This document shows, in pieces, positions 28,391 through 37,491 of a DNA stretch of 64,000 bases (position 1 is the stretch's first letter; every line of letters starts with the position of its first letter). A model generated the notes under the pieces. That model was not told the DNA's origin, did no database searches, and saw only the letters and a program-made list of their open reading frames with translations. Origin of the DNA: Pseudomonadota bacterium (GTDB lineage: Bacteria; Pseudomonadota; Alphaproteobacteria; Rhizobiales; Xanthobacteraceae); the NCBI GenBank assembly GCA_023451825.1, contig JAEXYA010000059.1:1-64000 (forward strand). The letters run 5' to 3'. The translations under genes and the position numbers were made by a program.

Positions 28391-29140
28391 ATGAAGCCGA
28401 TCGATTCCAGCGAACAGTCTGATGCGCCACGCGCGCGCAATGCCGGCGCGTCGCTCGTCGACAAGGTCTATGGCGAGCTCGCGCAGCGTATCGCCAATGG
28501 CGACTACGCAGCGGACCAGAAACTGCCCGGTGAACACGAACTCGCAAGCATTTTTGATGTCTCGCGCCCGGTGCTGCGCGATGCCCTCGGCCGTTTGCGC
28601 GACGACGGGCTGATCTATTCGCGCCAAGGCTCCGGCAGTTTCGTGCAAGCACGCGCGCCGCAAAAGCCGTTCGGCTATGCCCGTGTCGAAACCATCGCCG
28701 ACATTCAGCGCTGCTTCGAATTCCGCATCAGCATGGAAAGCGAGGCCGCGCATTTCGCAGCGCTTCGGCGCAGCGACGACAATCTCGTGCAAATGGAAGC
28801 GGCGCTCGGCCTGCTGCGCGAGGCGACGAAGAACCGCAAGCATCGCGAGGACGCCGACTATGCGTTTCATCTCGCGATCTCGGAAGCGACCAACAACCAC
28901 TATTTCGCGACCTCGCTGAACGCCTTGAAGGATCATGTCGCCGTCGGCATGAAGCTGCATGGCCAGTCGCTGATGGGCCCGCAGCCGGGGCTCGAGGCGG
29001 TGTTCGAGGAACACAGCCACATTTTCGAAGCGATCCGTGACCGCAATGCCGAGGCAGCGCGCACGGCCATGCGCCTGCATCTCGAGACCTCGCGCGACCG
29101 CCTGTTCGAAGGCCGTCTGCTCGATCTCTCGTTCCGGTAG
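28391..29140 (+). CDS. GntR-family (FadR/FCD subfamily) transcriptional regulator
   Basis: A 249-residue regulator with an N-terminal winged helix-turn-helix (residues ~20–90; LPGEHELASIFDVSRPVLRDALGRL, then IYSRQGSGSFV) and an all-helical FCD effector domain with metal-binding His residues (DYAFHLAISEATNN, HSHIFEAIRDRNAEAARTAM, HLETSRD). FCD regulators sense organic or sugar acids. It heads a plus-strand set with the FAD dehydrogenase and Bug genes and diverges from the SDR; the palindromes in the gap are its likely operators. Confidence 0.92.
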   Translation: MKPIDSSEQSDAPRARNAGASLVDKVYGELAQRIANGDYAADQKLPGEHELASIFDVSRPVLRDALGRLRDDGLIYSRQGSGSFVQARAPQKPFGYARVETIADIQRCFEFRISMESEAAHFAALRRSDDNLVQMEAALGLLREATKNRKHREDADYAFHLAISEATNNHYFATSLNALKDHVAVGMKLHGQSLMGPQPGLEAVFEEHSHIFEAIRDRNAEAARTAMRLHLETSRDRLFEGRLLDLSFR

Positions 29141-29154
29141 GCGAGGAGACTGAT

Positions 29155-30585
29155 TTGACCGACCCCACGACATTCCTCACCACGCTCACCGCCATCGTCG
29201 GCGAGCGTTACATCATCGGCCCCGGCGGCGATTTCGAGCCTTACGTGACAGACTGGCGCGGCCGCTATCACGGCAGCGCACTGGCCGTGGTCAAGCCCGG
29301 CTCCACGCAAGAAGTCTCCGACGTCGTGAAGGCGTGCTCGGCCGCCGGCATCGCCATCGTGCCGCAGGGCGGCAACACCGGCATGTGCGGCGCCGCCACG
29401 CCGCTTGGCGATCGCCCGATGATCGTTTTGCGCCTCGACCGCCTCAACAAGATCCGCCATGTCAGCCGTCTCGGCGACAGCATCGCCGTCGATGCCGGCT
29501 GCATCCTGGCCGACATCCAGAAGGCCGCCGACGATATCGATCGGCTGTTTCCGCTCAGCCTCGGCGCCGAAGGCTCTTGCCAGATCGGTGGCAATCTCTC
29601 CACCAATGCCGGCGGCACCGCGGTGCTGCGCTACGGCACCACGCGCGAGTTGTGCCTCGGCCTCGAAGTGGTGATGCCCGATGGCGAAATCCTCGACGGC
29701 ATGACGGCGCTGCGCAAGGACTCGACGAGTTTTGATACCAAGCAGCTCTTCATCGGCGCCGAAGGCACGCTCGGCATCATCACCGGTGCGGTGCTCAAGC
29801 TTTTCCCGAAGCCGCGGGCGAGGGCAGTGGCCTTCGTCAAGCTGAACGGCATCGATGCCGTTCTCGATTTGCTGGCGCAGGCACGCACCGATCTCGGTGA
29901 CCGCCTCGGCGCCTTCGAAGTGATGTCGCGCGGCCAGATCGATGTGATCGCCGAGAACCTGCCGCTGGTGACCATCCCGTTCGAACTGGATACGCCCTGG
30001 TATGTGTTGATCGAACTCGTCGATACGCTGCTGACCGTCGATCTCAACGAAGCCATGGAGACCATGCTCGCCAACGCCTATGAGCGCGAACTGGTCGCCG
30101 ATGCGCTAGTCGCCTCCAGCGAGACCCAGGCCGCAACATTCTGGAAAATCCGCCACAGCGTTTCCGAAGGCAGCAAGGCTGCCGGCTATGTCATCTCGCA
30201 CGATAGCGCGGTGCCGCTGTCGGAGCAGGCGACTTTCGTGAAGCAGGTGGAGAAGCGGATCGCCGCCTATCGCCCGGATGCGCGCATTGTGATGCATGGG
30301 CATATCGGTGACGGCAACATCCATGTGCTGGCGATCATTCCCGGCTTCAAGCAGGACCAGAAGAACCTGATTGCAGACACGGTCCTCGCCATCAACACCA
30401 TCGTCGATGAGGAAACCGCCGCACTCGGCGGCAGCATCAGCGCCGAGCATGGCATCGGCATCGCCAATCGCGAGCGGCTCGGCCGCGTCGCCAAACCGGT
30501 CGAGCTCAAGCTGTTGCGCAGCGTCAAGGCGATGCTCGATCCCCACGACATCATGAACCCCGGAAAGGTGCTGCCGGCGCAGTGA
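29155..30585 (+). CDS. FAD-linked 2-hydroxyacid dehydrogenase (GlcD/D2HGDH type)
   Basis: A 476-residue flavoprotein of the D-lactate/glycolate oxidase/D-2-hydroxyglutarate dehydrogenase family. It has an N-terminal PCMH-type FAD domain (VVKPGSTQEVSDVVK, PQGGNTGMCGA, IGGNLSTNAGGTAVLRYG) and a C-terminal domain with the metal-site motifs HGHIGDGNIHVL and SAEHGIGIANRERLG. The TTG at 29155 is the start: GGAG lies seven bases upstream and there is no suitable ATG. It begins 14 bp after the regulator, so both are co-transcribed. It would oxidise a D-2-hydroxyacid of the imported substrate pathway and pass electrons to the respiratory chain. Confidence 0.9.
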   Translation: MTDPTTFLTTLTAIVGERYIIGPGGDFEPYVTDWRGRYHGSALAVVKPGSTQEVSDVVKACSAAGIAIVPQGGNTGMCGAATPLGDRPMIVLRLDRLNKIRHVSRLGDSIAVDAGCILADIQKAADDIDRLFPLSLGAEGSCQIGGNLSTNAGGTAVLRYGTTRELCLGLEVVMPDGEILDGMTALRKDSTSFDTKQLFIGAEGTLGIITGAVLKLFPKPRARAVAFVKLNGIDAVLDLLAQARTDLGDRLGAFEVMSRGQIDVIAENLPLVTIPFELDTPWYVLIELVDTLLTVDLNEAMETMLANAYERELVADALVASSETQAATFWKIRHSVSEGSKAAGYVISHDSAVPLSEQATFVKQVEKRIAAYRPDARIVMHGHIGDGNIHVLAIIPGFKQDQKNLIADTVLAINTIVDEETAALGGSISAEHGIGIANRERLGRVAKPVELKLLRSVKAMLDPHDIMNPGKVLPAQ

Positions 30586-30638
30586 GCGCCGCGGCTTCGA
30601 CTGCTGAACTAAAAATCAAATTCGAGAAGAGGACTCCC

Positions 30639-31616
30639 ATGACAATCAAATCCATCCTGATGGCCGCCGCCGTTGCGCTCAGCGCCGTCGGTTCTGCCCA
30701 TGCGCAGGACGCAAAGTACCCGACCAAGCCGATCACCATCGTCGTGCCGTTTGCGGCCGGCGGCACCGTGGACATCATTGCCCGCATGGTCGGCGAGCAC
30801 CTGCAGAAGAAGCTCGGCGCCACCGTGGTGGTCGAGAACATGGGCGGTGCCGGCGGCAATATCGGCGTCAACCGCGTCGCCAAGGCGCAGCCCGATGGCT
30901 ACACGATCGGTCTCGCCTCGACCTCGCCGCTGGCGATCGCGCCGTCGCTCTATGGCAGCAAGCTCCAGTTCCAGCCGGAGAAGGATCTCGTCGCTTTCAC
31001 CCAGGTCAGCATCGTGCCGAACGTGCTTGTCGTGAATCCGGACCGCATCAAGGCCCGCGCCGTTCCGGAGCTGATCGCCTACATCAAGGCCAACGAGGGC
31101 AAGGTCACCTTCGGTTCGTCGGGCCCCGGCACTTCGCAGCATCTCGCCGGTGAACTGTTCCAGCAGATGACCGGCACCAAGATGATCCACGTGCCTTACA
31201 AGGGCTCGAGCCAGATGGTCACCGACCTGATTTCGGGCCAGATCGACATCGCCTTCGACAACGTGCCGCTGCTGCTGCCGCATGTCGCCGGCGGCAAGCT
31301 GGCTCTGCTCGCCACCGCCACGCCGAAACGCGCCGAATTCGATCCGAATGTGCCGGCCGTTGCCGAATTCCTGCCGGGCTTTGAAGCCGTCGCCTGGCAC
31401 GGTTTCATCGCGCCTAGCGCGACGCCGAAGCCGATCGTCGACAAACTGTCGGCGGAAGTGCGTGAATTCATGAGCCTGCCGGAAACGAAGAAGAAGATGA
31501 GCGAACTCGGCGCCACTGCCGTCGCCATCCCGCAGGATGAATTCACGAAGTACATCGCCAGCGAGACCGCGCGCTGGAAGACCGTGATGGAAAAGGCCAA
31601 CGTCACGATGAACTAA
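30639..31616 (+). CDS. Bug-type periplasmic solute-binding protein 1 (TTT family)
   Basis: A 325-residue periplasmic binding protein of the tripartite tricarboxylate transporter (TctC/Bug) family. A signal peptide ends at about AHA-QDAKYP (residue ~22); the core begins YPTKPITIVVPFAAGGTVDIIAR, and the GSSGPGTSQHLAGELF and FDNVPLLLPHVAGGKL blocks are typical. Such proteins bind carboxylates; the ligand is unknown. ATG 30639 has AGAGG upstream. It is followed by a close paralogue; no TctA/TctB membrane genes are in the window, so it must use components from elsewhere or act as a sensor. Confidence 0.93.
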   Translation: MTIKSILMAAAVALSAVGSAHAQDAKYPTKPITIVVPFAAGGTVDIIARMVGEHLQKKLGATVVVENMGGAGGNIGVNRVAKAQPDGYTIGLASTSPLAIAPSLYGSKLQFQPEKDLVAFTQVSIVPNVLVVNPDRIKARAVPELIAYIKANEGKVTFGSSGPGTSQHLAGELFQQMTGTKMIHVPYKGSSQMVTDLISGQIDIAFDNVPLLLPHVAGGKLALLATATPKRAEFDPNVPAVAEFLPGFEAVAWHGFIAPSATPKPIVDKLSAEVREFMSLPETKKKMSELGATAVAIPQDEFTKYIASETARWKTVMEKANVTMN

Positions 31617-31623
31617 ACCCAAA

Positions 31624-31739
31624 CTCCGCCCTCATCCTGCGGAGCCGCGCAGCGGCGTCTCGAAGGATGGCGGCGGAGCTCCGCTAACTCATGGTTCGAG
31701 ACGCGCGCAACAGCGCGCTCCTCACCATGAGGGACGGAG
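31624..31739. repeat. Dispersed repeat, family D, copy 4
   Basis: CTCCGCCCTCATCCTGCGGAGCCGCGCAGCGGCGTCTCGAAGGATGG, then CTCATGGTTCGAGACGCGCGC...CTCCTCACCATGAGGG. It separates the two Bug genes. Confidence 0.88.
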
Positions 31740-31757
31740 AGGTGCGGATACCAACAC

Positions 31758-31786
31758 GATGCATCACGCCCCCGGCGTGATGCATC
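31758..31786. promoter_or_regulatory. Perfect 13-bp hairpin upstream of the second Bug gene
   Basis: GATGCATCACGCC (31758–31770) and GGCGTGATGCATC (31774–31786) pair perfectly over a CCC loop, 58 bp before the ATG at 31845. No U-tract follows. It could be an operator or a leader hairpin acting on the second binding protein alone. Confidence 0.5.
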
Positions 31787-31844
31787 ACCCCACGATCGAG
31801 CACCCGCAAACGGGGCCGATCATCAACCCACTGGAGGAACGACC

Positions 31845-32822
31845 ATGAGACTGCTCTCAGGCCTGACGGCTGCCTGCATCACACTCGGCATGCTTGCGCC
31901 TGCATCCGCGCAGGATGCGAATTATCCCAATCGCGCCATCACCACCATCGTCCCATTCTCGGCGGGCGGCACCGCGGATATTCTCGGCCGCATGGTGGCC
32001 GAACATCTGCAGAAGAAGATGGGCGCGACCATCGTGGTGGAAAATGTCGGCGGTGCCGGCAGCATCATTGGCGTCACCCGTGTCGCCAAGGCGCAGCCGG
32101 ATGGCTACACCATCGGCGTGGCCAGCACCTCGGCGATGTCGATCAATCCGACGATCTATGGCGCCAAGCTGAGCTATAATCCCGAGAAAGATCTCGTGCC
32201 GATCGCCCAGGTCAGCATGGTGCCCAATGTGCTGGTGGTAAATCCGAACAAGATCGCCGCGCGCACCGTGCCCGATCTCATCGCTTACCTCAAAGCCAAT
32301 CCCGGCAAGGTGACCTTCGGCTCGGCCGGGCCGGGGACCTCGCAACATCTCGCCGGCGAACTGTTTCAGCAGATGACGGGCACCAAGATGGTCCACGTGC
32401 CCTACAAAGGCTCGAGCCAGATGATGCCCGACTTGCTCAGCGGCCAGATCGATCTGTCCTTCGACAACGTGCCCTTGCTGCTTCCGCACGTCACCGGCGG
32501 CAAGCTGGCGATGCTCGCCACCGCCACGCCAAAGCGCGCCGACTTCGATCCGAACCTGCCGGCGGTCGCCGAATTCCTGCCGGGTTTTGAAGCCGTCGCC
32601 TGGCACGGCTTCATCGCGCCGACCGGGACACCGAAGGCAATCACCGACAAGCTCTCGGCCGAGATCCGTGCCTTCATGCAGCAACCCGAGACCAAGAAGA
32701 AGATCTCCGAACTCGGTGCGGTCGCGATGGATGTCGATGGTCCCGCCTTCGGCAAATATATCGCCAGCGAGACGTCGCGCTGGAAGGGCGTCATCGAGAA
32801 GGCGAATATCACGATGAACTGA
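31845..32822 (+). CDS. Bug-type periplasmic solute-binding protein 2 (TTT family)
   Basis: A 325-residue paralogue of the preceding protein, with long identical stretches such as GTSQHLAGELFQQMTGTKM and PGFEAVAWHGFIAP. Signal peptide to about ASA-QDANYP, then the Bug fold. The start has GGAGG eight bases upstream. The pair is a tandem duplication; differences such as TADILGRM for VDIIARM and STSAMSINPTIYG for STSPLAIAPSLYG may change the ligand. Ends just before repeats A2 and D5. Confidence 0.93.
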   Translation: MRLLSGLTAACITLGMLAPASAQDANYPNRAITTIVPFSAGGTADILGRMVAEHLQKKMGATIVVENVGGAGSIIGVTRVAKAQPDGYTIGVASTSAMSINPTIYGAKLSYNPEKDLVPIAQVSMVPNVLVVNPNKIAARTVPDLIAYLKANPGKVTFGSAGPGTSQHLAGELFQQMTGTKMVHVPYKGSSQMMPDLLSGQIDLSFDNVPLLLPHVTGGKLAMLATATPKRADFDPNLPAVAEFLPGFEAVAWHGFIAPTGTPKAITDKLSAEIRAFMQQPETKKKISELGAVAMDVDGPAFGKYIASETSRWKGVIEKANITMN

Positions 32823-32830
32823 GGTTTACC

Positions 32831-32920
32831 TGTAGGGTGGGCAAAGGCGCTCTTGCGCCGTGCCCACCTTCACCAGCCGCGCACTTGAAGGTGGGCACGC
32901 TGCGCTTTGCCCACCCTACA
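32831..32920. repeat. GTAG-headed palindromic repeat, family A, copy 2
   Basis: TGTAGGGTGGGCAAAG...CTTTGCCCACCCTACA, with the inner CGTGCCCACCTTCA/TGAAGGTGGGCAC pair, nearly the same as copy 1 at 9437. It lies 8 bp after the second Bug gene. Confidence 0.92.
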
Positions 32921-32930
32921 GCTTATTCTC

Positions 32931-33045
32931 TGTCCCTCATCCTGAGGAGCCGCGCAGCGGCGTCTCGAAGGATGGCTGCAGAGCTCCACATCTCATGGTT
33001 CGAGACGGCGCGCGAGAGCGCGCCTCCTCACCATGAGGGGCGGAG
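32931..33045. repeat. Dispersed repeat, family D, copy 5
   Basis: GTCCCTCATCCTGAGGAGCCGCGCAGCGGCGTCTCGAAGGATGG, then CTCATGGTTCGAGACGGCGCGC...CTCCTCACCATGAGGGGCGGAG. Its end touches the napC stop codon (33046). Repeats A2 and D5 together fill the gap between convergent transcription units. Confidence 0.88.
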
Positions 33046-33741
33046 TTACTTCTTCACCGAGGCCAAAAACCGCGACAGCATATCCGCTTCCGGCGCGTGA
33101 TAGCTGTGGCGATCGCGCAGCTCAGCCGGTGCGCTCCAGCCCGGTTCGATGCCCGTCATGTCCGGCAGCTCATGGGCGATGCCCTTGTGGCAATCGATAC
33201 AGGTGCGCTCCTTGGTGACCAGGAATTTCGCATGGATCGCTGCGGCACGCGGCGCCTGCTTGGTAAAGTCCATCGCAATCGCCGAGTGGCAGTTGCGGCA
33301 TTCCAGCGAGTCATTCGCCTTCAGCCGCGCCCATTCGTGCTTGGCCAATTCCAGCCGCTTCTCCTGAAATTTTTCGCGCGTGTTGATGGTGCCGAAGATC
33401 TTGCCCCAGACCTCTTTCGACGCCTGCATCTTGCGGGCGATCTTGTCGGTCCAGTTATGCGGCACGTGGCAGTCCGGGCAGGTGGCCCGTACGCCGGAGC
33501 GGTTGGCGAAATGCGGCGTGCGCTGCAGTTCCTGATACACGTTGTCATGCATCTCGTGACAGCCGGTGCAGAACTTCTCGGTATTGGTCACTTCCAGCGC
33601 GGTGTTGAAACCGCCCCAGAAGATCACGCCGCCGAGAAAACCGCCGAGCGCCAGCACGCCGAGACTGATATGCGTGGCCGGCCGGCTGGCAATCCGCCAG
33701 AACCACAGCAGTTTCGCGATGAACCATCTCACGATGCTCAT
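33046..33741 (-). CDS. napC: NapC tetraheme quinol dehydrogenase
   Basis: A 231-residue membrane-anchored cytochrome c that passes electrons from quinol to NapAB. One N-terminal membrane helix (residues ~24–45) precedes four heme sites: CTGCH 58–62, CPDCH 88–92, CRNCH 148–152 and CIDCH 181–185. The start overlaps the napB stop by four bases (ATGA). Last gene of napEDABC. Confidence 0.97.
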   Translation of the reverse strand: MSIVRWFIAKLLWFWRIASRPATHISLGVLALGGFLGGVIFWGGFNTALEVTNTEKFCTGCHEMHDNVYQELQRTPHFANRSGVRATCPDCHVPHNWTDKIARKMQASKEVWGKIFGTINTREKFQEKRLELAKHEWARLKANDSLECRNCHSAIAMDFTKQAPRAAAIHAKFLVTKERTCIDCHKGIAHELPDMTGIEPGWSAPAELRDRHSYHAPEADMLSRFLASVKK

Positions 33742-34199
33742 CGGCCGAGTTCCTTCATGTCGATGAAGGTGTTCGGGACGAGCGGTCGCGCATCGGTCTG
33801 CGGCACGTGGCAGGCCGTGCAGAAGTAGCGCCGCGGCGTCACGTCGGCGAGCATCTGGCCATCACGATCCATGAAATGCGTCACGCTGATCATCGGCGCG
33901 CCCGAGCTTTCGGTATATTCGCGGCGATGGCATTCGAGGCAACGATTGGCCTTCAGCGTGAGCTGATAGTTGTCGATGGAATGCGGGATCACCGGCGGCT
34001 GCTCCGGATAATTCCGCATCACCCGCTTGTCGTCGGTGATGGCGCGCGGCAGCGGCGGAGCAGGGACCTCGCCCATCGGCTTTGCCGCGCCGGTGACGCG
34101 CGGCACGATCTGCACCGGCGACTGCGCCGTCTGCGCATAGATGGCACCAGAGACGAGCACCGTGGCTCCGGCAATAAGTGCTGCGACAAAGGCTTTCAT
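33738..34199 (-). CDS. napB: NapB diheme cytochrome c subunit
   Basis: A 153-residue periplasmic electron-transfer subunit of nitrate reductase. A signal peptide ends near residue 22 (IYA-QTAQ); heme sites are CLECH 87–91 and CTACH 127–131, with conserved His in [11 protein letters not shown] and [12 protein letters not shown] 34199 is five bases after the napA stop, and its stop overlaps the napC start, so translation is coupled. Confidence 0.97.
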   Translation of the reverse strand: MKAFVAALIAGATVLVSGAIYAQTAQSPVQIVPRVTGAAKPMGEVPAPPLPRAITDDKRVMRNYPEQPPVIPHSIDNYQLTLKANRCLECHRREYTESSGAPMISVTHFMDRDGQMLADVTPRRYFCTACHVPQTDARPLVPNTFIDMKELGR

Positions 34200-34204
34200 G
34201 GCGC

Positions 34205-36700
34205 TTACACCGAAACGATCTTGACCGCGCATTTCTTGAAGTCCGCTTGTTTGGAGATCGGGTCGGTCGCATCCAGCGTCACCTTGTTGATGAGCTGGCT
34301 GGCATCGAACCACGGCACGAACACCACGCCGCGCGGCGGCCGGTTACGCCCGTTGATGTCGACGCGTGTACGGATGTCGCCGCGTCGCGACGCGAGACGG
34401 ATTTCGGCGCCCTGGTTTAGGCCGCGGGCGCGGGCGTCCTCGGGATGCATGAAGCAGCGGGCGCCGGGGAACGCCTTGTAGAGCTCAGGCACGCGCATGG
34501 TCATCGATCCGGAATGCCAGTGTTCCAGCACGCGGCCGGTCACCAGCCAGAGATCGAACTCATTGTCCGGCGATTCCGCCGGCGGTTCATAAGGCACGGC
34601 GAGGATGCGTGCGCGGCCATCCTTGTTGCCGTAGAACTCGACCTTCTTGCCGGGCTTCACATAGGGGTCGAGACCCTCGCGATAGCGCCACTTGGTTTCC
34701 TTGCCGTCGACCACGGGCCAGCGCAGGCCGCGTACCTGGTGATAGGTGTCCCACGGCGCGAGGTCGTGGCCATGGCCGCGGCCGAAGGCGGCATATTCCT
34801 CGAACAGGCCCTTCTGGACATAGAAGCCGAAATCCTTGGACTCGTGGTTGTTGTAGTCGGACGGGATCTCGCTGACGGGGAATTTGTCGACATTGCCGTT
34901 GCGATACAGAACGTCGAACAGCGTCTTGCCCTTGTAGGCGGGATTGGCCTCGAGCAGCGCCGCCGGCCACACTTCATCGGTGGTGAAGCGCTTGGAGAAT
35001 TCCATCAGCTGCCACAGATCGGACCGTGCCAGGCCGGGCGCATCGACGAGTTGGCGCCAGACATGGGTGCGCCGCTCGGCATTGCCGTAGGCGCCTTCCT
35101 TCTCCACCCACATGGCGGCGGGCAGCACACAGTCGGCCGACATCGCAGTCACTGTCGGGTAGGCGTCGGACACCACGATGAAATTGTCGGGATTGCGGTA
35201 GCCGGGATAGGTCTCGCCCGAACTGTTGGGCGCCGCCTGCATGTTGTTGTTCACCTGAACCCAGTAGAAGTTCAGTTTGCCATCATGGAGCATGCGGTCC
35301 TGCTCGACCGCGTGATAGCCGATCTTGTCCGGCAGGAGGCCATGCGGCACCCGCCAGATCTCTTCGGCGTGCTTGCGATGTTCCGGATTGGTCACGACCA
35401 TGTCGGCAGGCAGGCGATGCGCGAAGGTGCCGACCTCGCGCGCGGTGCCGCAGGCCGAGGGCTGGCCGGTGAGCGAGAACGGCGAATTGCCGGGCTCGGA
35501 GATCTTTCCGGTCAAGAGATGGATATTGTAGACGAGCTGATTGGCCCAGACGCCGCGGACATGCTGGTTGAACCCCATGGTCCAGAGCGACATCACCTTG
35601 CGCTTGGGATCGGCATAAAGTTCGGCCAGTTCGAGCAGATAGTTCTGATCGACGCCGGTCAGCTTCGAGACTTTCTCCAGCGTGTAGTCCTTCACGAAAG
35701 CGGCATAGGCCGCAAAGTCGATCGGCGTGGTGGCGCCGGCATTGGCTGCGCCCGTAGCCTTTTTCTCCAGCGGATGCTCGGGACGCAGTCCGTAGCCGAT
35801 ATCCGTCGCGCCCTTCACGAAGGTCGTATAGTTGTTGACGAATTCGGTGTTCACGCGCCCGGTCGTGATGATGTGGTTGGCGATGTAGTTGAGGATCGCC
35901 AGATCGGTGCCCGGCTTGAACACGATGGGAATGTCGGCGAGATCCGAGCTGCGATGGGTGAAGGTCGAGAGTACCGCGACTTTCACATGGTCGTGGCCAA
36001 GGCGGCGATCGGTGAGGCGCGTCCACAGGATTGGATGCATCTCCGCCATGTTGGAGCCCCACAGCACGAAGGCATCGGCGGCTTCAAAATCGTCATAGCA
36101 GCCCATCGGCTCGTCCATGCCGAAGGTACGCATGAAGCCGACCGCGGCGGAGGCCATGCAGTGCCGTGCATTGGGATCGAGATTGTTGGTCCGAAATCCC
36201 GCGCGCATCAGTTTGGTCGCGGCATACCCTTCGAGAATGGTCCACTGACCGGAGCCGAACATCGCCAGCGCATTCGGGCCCTTTGCCTTGAGCGTCGCCT
36301 TGGCTTTTGCAGCCATGGTGTCGAAGGCTTCGTCCCAACTCACCGGGGTGAGGTCGCCGGTCTTGTCATAGACGCCGTTCTTCTTGCGCAGCAGCGGCGT
36401 GGTCAGGCGATCGGCGCCGTACATGATCTTGGAGAGGAAATAGCCCTTGATGCAGTTGAGGCCGCGATTCACCTCCGCCAGCGTATCGCCGTGGGTGGCC
36501 ACCACCTTGTTGTCCTTGACGCCGACCATGACGCCGCAGCCGGTGCCGCAGAAACGACACGGCGCCTTCGACCATTTGATCGCGAGCGAGCCGACGCCGC
36601 CGGCGACCGATTGCGCGACGGCTGGGACGTTGATGCCGGCCGCAGCAGCAGCGACGGCTGCAGCCTGCGCCTTGAGGAGATCACGTCGCGAGAGAGTCAT
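34205..36700 (-). CDS. napA: NapA catalytic subunit of periplasmic nitrate reductase
   Basis: An 831-residue Mo-bisMGD enzyme reducing nitrate to nitrite in the periplasm. A Tat signal ([12 protein letters not shown]) precedes the 4Fe-4S cluster cysteines C48, C51, C55 and C83 and the molybdenum-ligand C181 in NARHCMAS, all as in characterised NapA. Length is standard. AGGAAGG lies upstream of ATG 36700, which overlaps the napD stop. Nitrate respiration, aerobic denitrification or redox balancing are the usual uses. Confidence 0.98.
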   Translation of the reverse strand: MTLSRRDLLKAQAAAVAAAAAGINVPAVAQSVAGGVGSLAIKWSKAPCRFCGTGCGVMVGVKDNKVVATHGDTLAEVNRGLNCIKGYFLSKIMYGADRLTTPLLRKKNGVYDKTGDLTPVSWDEAFDTMAAKAKATLKAKGPNALAMFGSGQWTILEGYAATKLMRAGFRTNNLDPNARHCMASAAVGFMRTFGMDEPMGCYDDFEAADAFVLWGSNMAEMHPILWTRLTDRRLGHDHVKVAVLSTFTHRSSDLADIPIVFKPGTDLAILNYIANHIITTGRVNTEFVNNYTTFVKGATDIGYGLRPEHPLEKKATGAANAGATTPIDFAAYAAFVKDYTLEKVSKLTGVDQNYLLELAELYADPKRKVMSLWTMGFNQHVRGVWANQLVYNIHLLTGKISEPGNSPFSLTGQPSACGTAREVGTFAHRLPADMVVTNPEHRKHAEEIWRVPHGLLPDKIGYHAVEQDRMLHDGKLNFYWVQVNNNMQAAPNSSGETYPGYRNPDNFIVVSDAYPTVTAMSADCVLPAAMWVEKEGAYGNAERRTHVWRQLVDAPGLARSDLWQLMEFSKRFTTDEVWPAALLEANPAYKGKTLFDVLYRNGNVDKFPVSEIPSDYNNHESKDFGFYVQKGLFEEYAAFGRGHGHDLAPWDTYHQVRGLRWPVVDGKETKWRYREGLDPYVKPGKKVEFYGNKDGRARILAVPYEPPAESPDNEFDLWLVTGRVLEHWHSGSMTMRVPELYKAFPGARCFMHPEDARARGLNQGAEIRLASRRGDIRTRVDINGRNRPPRGVVFVPWFDASQLINKVTLDATDPISKQADFKKCAVKIVSV

Positions 36701-37002
36701 TGTCGGCCTTCCTGATCGAGACGTTGTTCGAACACCATGTTGGCGGACAGCACGCCCGGCCATGATGAGATGTCGGCGAGCATCGCGCCGAGCGCGCCGC
36801 TGCCCGGGCCTTCGAGCACGGCAACGAGTTTCGATGCCGAGCGGTGATGGATCTCGGCACCGGGAAGGGCGCGCAGCCGCGCCGCGACCGCTTCGATCTG
36901 CGCTGGCAGCACCGACACGACAGCGCTGGAGATGTGATCGTGCGCAGACGCGTCATCACTCGCGCCCGTGAACATGGCGCGCCTCGTCAATTTGTTCGTC
37001 AT
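36697..37002 (-). CDS. napD: NapD chaperone
   Basis: A 101-residue cytosolic chaperone that binds the NapA Tat signal until cofactor insertion is complete. The ferredoxin-like core starts at [21 protein letters not shown] and runs to [11 protein letters not shown]. About 20 extra N-terminal residues ([20 protein letters not shown]) contain an RR pair that looks like a Tat-signal fragment, not found in the short enterobacterial NapD. Overlaps napA by four bases. Confidence 0.93.
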   Translation of the reverse strand: MTNKLTRRAMFTGASDDASAHDHISSAVVSVLPAQIEAVAARLRALPGAEIHHRSASKLVAVLEGPGSGALGAMLADISSWPGVLSANMVFEQRLDQEGRQ

Positions 37003-37011
37003 GTGCGTGTC

Positions 37012-37209
37012 CTAGTGAATCGGAGGCGGGCCGGGCGGACCGAAGATCATCTGAAGGATCCAGACCGAAAATCCGTAAGCGCCGACGACGCCGACCGCGA
37101 CGACGGGCCAGATGAAAACAATGATCGTGAGAAAGACGAGCAGCTCCGACATCCGGCCGTTGCGCGTGGGTGCCTTGTCAGGCTGAGCAATATTCTGGTC
37201 CATCACCAT
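37012..37209 (-). CDS. napE: NapE small membrane protein
   Basis: A 65-residue protein with one long membrane segment (ELLVFLTIIVFIWPVVAVGVVGAYGF split over residues ~24–48), typical of NapE; its role is unclear. First gene of napEDABC, 9 bp before napD. ATG 37209 has AAGGGTGAG just upstream; an ATG two codons later is also possible. NapF, NapG and NapH are absent, as in related alphaproteobacteria. Confidence 0.9.
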   Translation of the reverse strand: MVMDQNIAQPDKAPTRNGRMSELLVFLTIIVFIWPVVAVGVVGAYGFSVWILQMIFGPPGPPPIH

Positions 37210-37302
37210 GTGCTCACCCTTCGGTTTGCGGCCATATGCCTGGAGAAGAGGCGAGGATCGCCTAGAGCTTGGGCAATATGGCGGGAATGCCGCGGGTCTT
37301 CC

Positions 37303-37316
37303 TTGCGCCAAGTCAA
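37303..37316 (-). promoter_or_regulatory. FixK2/FNR-type box upstream of napE
   Basis: TTGC-GCCAAG-TCAA fits the Bradyrhizobium FixK2 consensus TTG(A/C)-N6-(T/G)CAA exactly. Its centre lies about 100 bp upstream of the napE ATG. FixK2-dependent control of nap under low oxygen is known in Bradyrhizobium; assignment here rests on the match and position. Confidence 0.6.
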
Positions 37317-37491
37317 AGGTTGCACCAACGGCCTGTCATGCAACCGAGTCAGCGTGCTGCCTCCGTGTTGCCGCAACAAACACGGCGATGCGCGCGACAA
37401 ACGCGACATCTTGAATCCGTCCGATTTTTACAAGCTGTTGAAATATCTCGGTGTTAGACTCGGGGGAGCTTGAGGCAAACCAGAGGCAAAC

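Noticed and set aside
34445..36715. Long open frame (756 codons) on the plus strand
   Set aside because: Fully antisense to napA; His/Gly/Arg-rich composition typical of the shadow of a high-GC gene, and no domain seen.
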